Below, one piece after another: positions 31,719 through 36,776 of a stretch of 36,776 bases of DNA. The stretch lies in the NCBI RefSeq assembly GCF_015356865.1, contig NZ_JAAFZA010000095.1:1-36776 (forward strand). Reading direction: 5' to 3'. Source of the stretch: Catenulispora pinisilvae (GTDB taxonomy: Bacteria > Actinomycetota > Actinomycetes > Streptomycetales > Catenulisporaceae). Made by a program: the position numbers and the translations under genes. Each line of letters begins with the position of its first letter. Within the stretch, counting starts at the first letter, position 1. The notes beneath the pieces were generated by a model that did not search any database, was not told where the DNA came from, and saw only the letters and a list, made by a program, of their open reading frames with translations.

Positions 31719-33017
31719 CTACTTGATGAACGTGATCGGGTACTGCGACGCGCCGCGGCCGTCCAGCAGGTGGTCGTTGCCGCCCTTCAGGAAGCGGTTG
31801 AAGAACGAGTCGACCAGCGCGCGGTCGGCGGCCACCGCGCGCTGCGCGTCGACCGTCCCGTTGTCGTAGGTCAGCGTCGAGGCCGGGATCTGGCCGGCCA
31901 GCTGCGCCAGCAGGGGCTCGGCGTCGGTGAACGACTGGTGCTGGGAGTCGTTCAGGGTGATGTCCGCCTTCCAGCCCTTCTGGTTCTGCCAGAACGACGT
32001 CCACGACGGCTCGACGTGGATGCTGCTGGGGTAGCGGCCGGTGCTGCCCATCAGCAGGAGCGGCTGCTTCAGCCCGTGCAGCGCGACCTGGCTCAGGTGG
32101 GTGCCGTCGGCGTCCTCGGTGTACTCCATGGTGCCGTCCAGATTGACGCCGGCCTTGACCCGCGGGTCGTTGTACATCGTCTCCGCCGCCTCGAACCCGC
32201 CGGCGGAGTGCCCGAACATCCCGATGTCGTTCAGGTTCATGCCGGCGGTCAGCCGGTGCGGCAGGCTCGACAGCCGGTTCAGCACCAACTGGGTGTCGGC
32301 CAGGCGGACGTTCATCACCTTGGTGAGCAGGACCGTCGCCGCCGCCTGGTCGTTCCCGACCTGCTTGAAGGCCGCCAGCAGCGGTGCGTTGCCGACCACG
32401 TGGCCGTCCGGGAACTCCGTGGCCGGCGCTTCCCCGGTGTGGTCGATCGTGACCACCACGTAGCCCTGCGCAGCCAGGTTCTCGACCAGGGACACGTTCG
32501 AGTCCCGCGAGTCCCCGGCGCCGGGCGAGTACAGGACGACCGGGAAGTGGCCCGGCGCCATGGCGGCGTCCTGCACCGAGTGCGTCTTGGTCGCGGCCCA
32601 GTTCACCAGACCGGGGGGCAGGCCGTTGCCGCCGTCGAGGGCGGGACCGATTTCGGCGGCCGCCGCGGCCGGGAACTGGTTCGTGAACGGCTTGCCGGCG
32701 GTGTGCACCGCCGGGTAGAAGACGCTGATCATCAGCTCGCGGTAGGGCTTGGTGGGATCCCACGGATCCTGGCGCTTGTCGTCGACGAGCCGGAACTGCG
32801 ACTCGCCGGTGGCGTAGCGGCCTTGCGGCGCGGGGAGCGTGAGGGTCTGGCCGGTCGCAGGGTTCGATGACGCGGACAACGCAGGCTTGATGTGTGCGGC
32901 GGAGGTGGCGGATGCGGCGGAGCCGGACGCGGCGGAGGCCGGGATCACAGTGCAGACGGCCAGACCGGAGGCGACGACCCCGACCACAGAAGCGGCGAGA
33001 AGACGAGAGCTGCGCAT
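31719..33017 (-). CDS. Secreted alpha/beta hydrolase (PAF-acetylhydrolase-like)
   Basis: A 432-residue exported hydrolase. A signal peptide (about 1-30, ending ASAAS) is followed by an alpha/beta-hydrolase domain: PVVLYSPGAGDSRDSNVSLVENLAAQGYVVVTIDHTG, nucleophile elbow FGHSAGGFEA, acid in NLDGTM, and His in DSQHQSFTD. This motif order matches bacterial platelet-activating-factor acetylhydrolase/dienelactone-hydrolase-like enzymes, which cleave short acyl esters. The natural substrate is unknown. AAGGAAC sits seven bases before the ATG at 33017. It is divergent from the chitinase gene and shares its 366-bp upstream region. Confidence 0.85.
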   Translation of the reverse strand: MRSSRLLAASVVGVVASGLAVCTVIPASAASGSAASATSAAHIKPALSASSNPATGQTLTLPAPQGRYATGESQFRLVDDKRQDPWDPTKPYRELMISVFYPAVHTAGKPFTNQFPAAAAAEIGPALDGGNGLPPGLVNWAATKTHSVQDAAMAPGHFPVVLYSPGAGDSRDSNVSLVENLAAQGYVVVTIDHTGEAPATEFPDGHVVGNAPLLAAFKQVGNDQAAATVLLTKVMNVRLADTQLVLNRLSSLPHRLTAGMNLNDIGMFGHSAGGFEAAETMYNDPRVKAGVNLDGTMEYTEDADGTHLSQVALHGLKQPLLLMGSTGRYPSSIHVEPSWTSFWQNQKGWKADITLNDSQHQSFTDAEPLLAQLAGQIPASTLTYDNGTVDAQRAVAADRALVDSFFNRFLKGGNDHLLDGRGASQYPITFIK

Positions 33018-33383
33018 GGAAGGTTCCTTCAGATGTGGCGATTGCGGTGTTCGTTCGGACACCACGATCTTCGCAACACGCGCCCCCTCGAACCATGGTG
33101 CTACCAGGAGTTTCATGCTTCGTGAGAGCCGTACCGCGACAGGGCGGATAACCGCCCTATGACAGGGTCCGCAGACCGGTGGCGTCGACGAAAAGGATTT
33201 AGCCACTAAAACAACGTAAATATCCGATTCACTTCGGCCGCGCGCCACGGCCCCGCCGCAGCTCATCGCGATCCGAATTGTTAGGAACCTTGACAGACCT
33301 CTGGTCTAGTCCAATGATGTCCTCCAGGGCGGCCGCCTCCTCAAGATCCAGTCCTGATCAACGCCCTGCTACCTGGGAGCATC
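33018..33383. promoter_or_regulatory. Divergent region between hydrolase and chitinase genes
   Basis: This 366-bp region is AT-richer than its surroundings at about 33180-33300. The chitinase-side promoter and DasR-like site are described separately. For the hydrolase direction I see no clear promoter pair; the AT-rich block could serve. No RNA gene or ORF is supported. Confidence 0.5.
33290..33318 (+). promoter_or_regulatory. Chitinase promoter with DasR-like box (dre)
   Basis: TTGACA (33290-33295) and AATGAT (33313-33318) are spaced by 17 bp. The spacer and the start of the -10 hold TCTGGTCTAGTCCAAT (33300-33315), which matches the DasR consensus ACTGGTCTAGACCAAT at 14 of 16 positions. DasR is the GntR-family GlcNAc-responsive repressor of chitin genes in streptomycetes. 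The overlap with the promoter suggests repression relieved by amino-sugar phosphates. Confidence 0.8.
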
Positions 33384-35174
33384 ATGAAACGGACAGGCCG
33401 TCACCTGCGCGCGTTCGCGACCGCCGCGGCGACGCTGGCCGCGAGCGCCGGCGCCTTCCTGGCGTCCAGCGCCGCGGGCCACGCCGCCCCGGCGGCTCCG
33501 GCCGCACCGGCCGCGACCCCCATTCCGGCGCACGTGTTCGCGCCCTACTTCGAGGCGTACAACGGGGACGACCCGGCGACGCTGAGCCAGGAGTCCGGCG
33601 CGAAGTACCTGACGATGGCGTTCATCCAGACCGCCAGCGCGGGTTCGTGCACGGTCGAGTGGAACGGCGACACCTCGATGCCGATCGCGTCGTCGTCCTT
33701 CGGCGCCTCCATCACCAAGATCCGGGCTACCGGCGGCGACGTCATCCCGTCGTTCGGCGGCTACACCGCCGACCACAACGGCACCGAGATCGCCGACAGC
33801 TGCACCGATCCGACCAAGATCGCCGCGGCCTATGAGAACGTCATCACCACTTACGACGTCACCCGGCTCGACCTGGACACCGAGGACAACTCGCTGACCA
33901 ACACGGCCGGCATCGACCGCCGCAACAAGGCGATCAAACTGGTCGAGGACTGGGCCGCGGCGAACGGCCGCACCGTCCAGTTCAGCTACACCCTGCCGAC
34001 GACCACGAGCGGCCTGGCCGACTCCGGGCTGGCGGTCCTGCAGAACGCGGTGGCCGACAACGCCCGCATCGACACCGTCAATATCATGACGTTCGACTAC
34101 TACGACGGCGCCACGCACGAGATGGCCAACGACACCAAGACCGCAGCCACCGGCCTTGAGGGTCAGCTCGCCTCGCTCTACCCGGGCAAGTCCGCCTCGC
34201 AGTTGTGGGCGATGGTCGGCGTCACCGAGATGCCCGGCATCGACGACTACGGCGCGGCCGAGACGTTCCAGACCTCGGACGCGGCGACCGTGCTGAACTG
34301 GGCGCAGTCCACCGGCATCAACGAGATCTCGATGTGGGCGCTCCAGCGCGACAACGGCGGCTGTGTCGGGACCGGCGGTTCGGACACCTGCTCGGGCATC
34401 GCGCAGAGCACCTGGTACTTCAGCAACACCTGGGAGCCGTTCACCAGTGGCGGGAGCACACCGCCGCCGCCGACGAACGACTTCTCCGTGGGCGTCGCGC
34501 CGACGTCGGCCTCGCTGGCTCAGGGCGGGACCGCCACGGCGACGGTGTCCACGGCGGTCACCAACGGCCAGGCGCAGAGTGTCGCGCTGACGGCCGGCGG
34601 TGCGCCGTCGGGGGCCACGGTCAGTCTCAGCCCGACCTCGGTCACGGCCGGCGGCACGTCGACCCTGACCGTCGCCACGTCCTCGACCACCCCGGCCGGG
34701 ACGTACCCGATCACCGTCACCGGCACTGCGGCCTCAGGAAGCCACAGCGCCACCTACAGCCTGACCGTCACCGGTCCCGGCGGTGGGGGCGGCTCGATCG
34801 TCAACGGCGGGTTCGAGTCCGGGCTGGTCAGCCCCTGGACGTGTCAGAGCACTGACTCGATCGTGAGCAGCCCGGTGCACTCCGGTTCGCACGCGGCGAA
34901 GATCTCGCCGAGCGCCAGCGCGACCGGCGAGTGCGACCAGGCGGTGACCGGCCTGACCCCGAGCCACGCCTACAAGCTGACCGCCTGGGTCCAGGGCAAC
35001 TACGCCTTCGTCGGCGTCAGCGGCGGGGCCAGCGGCAGCACGTGGACCTCGGCGTCGGGCTGGACCCAGCTGACGGTGCCGTTCACGACCGACGCCACCG
35101 GGAAGTTGACGGTGTTCGTCCACGGCTGGTACGGCGAGGGCGACGTCTACGCGGACGACTTCGCCATTTCCTGA
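33384..35174 (+). CDS. Secreted GH18 chitinase with Ig-like and carbohydrate-binding domains
   Basis: A 596-residue exported enzyme. A signal peptide (about 1-34, ending AGHAAPA) and an Ala/Pro linker precede a GH18 barrel (about 50-355). The catalytic strand reads VTRLDLDTEDN, keeping the D-x-D-x-E end of the DGxDxDxE motif with the acid Glu, though the first Asp is Thr. NIMTFDYYDG, MVGVTEMPGIDDYG and ISMWALQRDN supply other barrel motifs. A Thr/Ser-rich Ig-like domain (about 370-465) and a C-terminal carbohydrate-binding module (about 470-596, starting IVNGGFESGLVSPW) follow. It should hydrolyse chitin outside the cell. Its promoter has a DasR-like box. Confidence 0.9.
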   Translation: MKRTGRHLRAFATAAATLAASAGAFLASSAAGHAAPAAPAAPAATPIPAHVFAPYFEAYNGDDPATLSQESGAKYLTMAFIQTASAGSCTVEWNGDTSMPIASSSFGASITKIRATGGDVIPSFGGYTADHNGTEIADSCTDPTKIAAAYENVITTYDVTRLDLDTEDNSLTNTAGIDRRNKAIKLVEDWAAANGRTVQFSYTLPTTTSGLADSGLAVLQNAVADNARIDTVNIMTFDYYDGATHEMANDTKTAATGLEGQLASLYPGKSASQLWAMVGVTEMPGIDDYGAAETFQTSDAATVLNWAQSTGINEISMWALQRDNGGCVGTGGSDTCSGIAQSTWYFSNTWEPFTSGGSTPPPPTNDFSVGVAPTSASLAQGGTATATVSTAVTNGQAQSVALTAGGAPSGATVSLSPTSVTAGGTSTLTVATSSTTPAGTYPITVTGTAASGSHSATYSLTVTGPGGGGGSIVNGGFESGLVSPWTCQSTDSIVSSPVHSGSHAAKISPSASATGECDQAVTGLTPSHAYKLTAWVQGNYAFVGVSGGASGSTWTSASGWTQLTVPFTTDATGKLTVFVHGWYGEGDVYADDFAIS

Positions 35175-35193
35175 CCGATTCGCACCCGCCAGG

Positions 35194-35249
35194 CGCGGCG
35201 TCCCGGCGATCACGGCTCCCATCAGCCGTCCGCTCGCCGGGACGCCGCG
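35194..35249 (+). terminator. Nested hairpin terminator after chitinase gene
   Basis: A perfect 16-bp stem (35194-35209 with 35234-35249) encloses a second 6-bp hairpin (ACGGCT 35212-35217 with AGCCGT 35224-35229). It lies 20 bp past the chitinase stop. No T tract is present, but the predicted structure is very stable. It insulates the encapsulin gene from the chitinase gene. Confidence 0.85.
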
Positions 35250-35338
35250 TCAATCCCGGCAGGTGGTAATCACTCGTTCTAAGGAAGTAACAAAGCCGCA
35301 TATTGCTTCTACAAGACTGACATTGGTTACGTGGAGGC

Positions 35339-36766
35339 ATGCCGACCGATCCCATGCCGCAGGACCTCCTCCTGGACAGCCAGGACAGCCAGCTCAGCCT
35401 CAGCACGGCCGCCGCACGGAATCTGGCGACCACCACCAAGACCGTCCCCCAGATGCAGGGCATCACCTCCCGGTGGCTGCTGCGCAAACTCCCCTGGGTG
35501 CAGGTGTCCGGCGGCACCTACCGGGTGAACCGCCGGCTCTCGCACGCCGTCGGGCGCGGCCGGGTCGCCGTCGACCAGGCCGGCGAGGACATCAGGATCC
35601 TGGCACCGACACTCACCGAACTGCCGGTACTGCGCGGCCTGGCCGACGACGCGCTGCTGGCCGAACTGGCGGCCCGCTTCGCCCAGCGCCGGTTCGCCGC
35701 CGGCGAGCAACTGGCCGAGGCCGGGCAGCCGGTGACCGAGATCCTGGTGGTCGGGCACGGCAAGGTGGCCAAGGTCGGCACCGGCAAGTACGGCGAGACC
35801 ACCGTCATCGGCTCCTTCGCCGGCGGCGACCACCTGGGCGACGAGGCGGTGGCCGGCGGCGTCGTGGACTCGGTCCCGTGGGCCTACGGCGCCCGCGCCA
35901 CCACCTCCGGCGTCCTGCTCGCCCTCCCGCTGAGCGCCTTCCAGGAACTGCTGGACCGCTCCGAGACCCTGCGCACACAGCTCGCGTCGCACTCCACCCG
36001 CCGCGCCAAGCCCACGAACAAGAAGGGCGAGGCGGAGATCTCCCTGTCGGCCGGCCACGAGGGCGAGGCCGGGCTCCCGGGCACGTTCGTCGACTACGAG
36101 CTGGACCCGCGCGAGTACCAGCTCTCGGTGGCGCAGACGGTACTGCGCGTCCACTCCCGCGTCGCAGACCTCTACAACGACCCGATGAACCAGACCGAAC
36201 AGCAGCTGCGGCTGACTGTCGAGGCACTGAAGGAGCGGCAGGAACACGAGCTACTGAACAACGCACAGTTCGGCCTACTCGCCAACGCCGCGAACGACCA
36301 GCGCATCCACACTCACAGCGGCCCACCCACCCCGGACGACATGGACGAGCTGCTGTCAATGCGCCGCTCCACCAAGTTCTTCCTAGCGCACCCCAAAGCC
36401 ATCGCCGCCTTCGGCCGCGAGTGCACCAAGCGCGGCGTCTACCCGACCTCCGGCACCGTGGACGGCAACCGCGTCTTCGCCTGGCGCGACGTCCCGATCT
36501 ACCCCTGCTCCAAGATCCCGGTCACCAGCGGCCACACCACCTCGATCCTCGCCATGCGCACCGGCGAAGACGAACAGGGCGTGGTCGGCCTGCAACAAAC
36601 GGGCCTGCCCGACGAACTGGAGCCGAGCCTCAACGTCCGCTTCATGGGCATCGACGACAAGGCGATCATCTCCTACCTCGTCAGCGCCTACTACTCGGCG
36701 GCCATCCTGGTCCCCGACGCGCTTGGTGTGCTTGAGAACGTCGAGCTCGACCGGCCGCGCGGGTAG
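35339..36766 (+). CDS. Family 2B encapsulin shell protein with cyclic-nucleotide-binding domain (EshA-like)
   Basis: A 475-residue HK97-fold protein of the family 2B encapsulins, the group that includes streptomycete EshA. The N-terminal arm ([20 protein letters not shown]) and [16 protein letters not shown] are typical. A Crp-type cyclic-nucleotide-binding domain is inserted at about 95-215; its phosphate cassette reads [11 protein letters not shown] with Glu169 and ARATTS with Arg186, retaining likely nucleotide ligands. A Lys/Glu-rich linker leads to the shell domain ([20 protein letters not shown] to the end). Shells of this class encapsulate terpene cyclases, polyprenyl transferases or sugar kinases. 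GGAGG is only one base from the ATG 35339, so the in-frame ATG at 35354 may be the true start. It is independent of the chitinase gene; the cargo gene would lie past the window end. Confidence 0.93.
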   Translation: MPTDPMPQDLLLDSQDSQLSLSTAAARNLATTTKTVPQMQGITSRWLLRKLPWVQVSGGTYRVNRRLSHAVGRGRVAVDQAGEDIRILAPTLTELPVLRGLADDALLAELAARFAQRRFAAGEQLAEAGQPVTEILVVGHGKVAKVGTGKYGETTVIGSFAGGDHLGDEAVAGGVVDSVPWAYGARATTSGVLLALPLSAFQELLDRSETLRTQLASHSTRRAKPTNKKGEAEISLSAGHEGEAGLPGTFVDYELDPREYQLSVAQTVLRVHSRVADLYNDPMNQTEQQLRLTVEALKERQEHELLNNAQFGLLANAANDQRIHTHSGPPTPDDMDELLSMRRSTKFFLAHPKAIAAFGRECTKRGVYPTSGTVDGNRVFAWRDVPIYPCSKIPVTSGHTTSILAMRTGEDEQGVVGLQQTGLPDELEPSLNVRFMGIDDKAIISYLVSAYYSAAILVPDALGVLENVELDRPRG

Positions 36767-36776
36767 CGGGAGGGGT

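Noticed and set aside
1-36776. CRISPR array, tRNA or rRNA genes, insertion sequences
   Set aside because: No spaced identical repeats, no cloverleaf-like segments and no transposase-like proteins were recognised. The only transposon-end sequence is the Nextera adapter at 1-28.

Overview
The window is high-GC (about 70%) DNA with GTG starts, overlapping operons and actinobacterial marker families: DUF3039, the YqgE-murA neighbourhood, a deazaflavin-type reductase, an EshA-like shell protein and a DasR-like box. It comes from an actinomycete, most likely a filamentous soil genus related to Catenulispora or Streptomyces; the genus is inference. The first 28 bases match the Illumina Nextera transposase adapter at 25 of 28 positions, so the left edge is a contig end. 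It runs into a degenerate 8-bp tandem repeat.

Layout. 29-1133: octanucleotide repeat, two gene fragments and a TmrB-like P-loop protein. 1213-7886: helicase, a three-subunit molybdenum-hydroxylase-like operon with unusual active-site motifs, and a DUF3039 protein. 7971-15379: secreted SGNH hydrolase-lectin, a membrane protein, YqgE, MurA, an F420-type reductase and malic enzyme, followed by the cold-shock gene (15749-15952) and galE (16078-17049).

17133-29468 is the metabolic core. A seven-gene minus-strand operon encodes 2,4-diketo-3-deoxy-L-fuconate hydrolase (FAH family), L-fuconate dehydratase, an SDR dehydrogenase, an aldo/keto reductase and LutABC. It faces a plus-strand CUT2 sugar ABC transporter across a 237-bp divergent promoter region, in which both promoters carry the same CATCGGAT-type operator. 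A FadR-type regulator and an alpha/beta hydrolase follow downstream. Read together they form a route from L-fucose import to pyruvate plus L-lactate, with LutABC in the same operon converting lactate to pyruvate. The usual fuconolactonase family is absent, and the alpha/beta hydrolase is a candidate replacement.

29564-35174 holds a membrane-anchored esterase, a fusion of an ABM monooxygenase domain with a group II truncated haemoglobin, a secreted PAF-acetylhydrolase-like enzyme, and a GH18 chitinase with a DasR-type site in its promoter. The last gene (35339-36766) encodes a family 2B encapsulin shell protein with an inserted cyclic-nucleotide-binding domain. The window ends 10 bases after its stop, in a purine-rich Shine-Dalgarno-like run, so the likely cargo gene lies just outside.

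All functions are read from sequence motifs without database searches.
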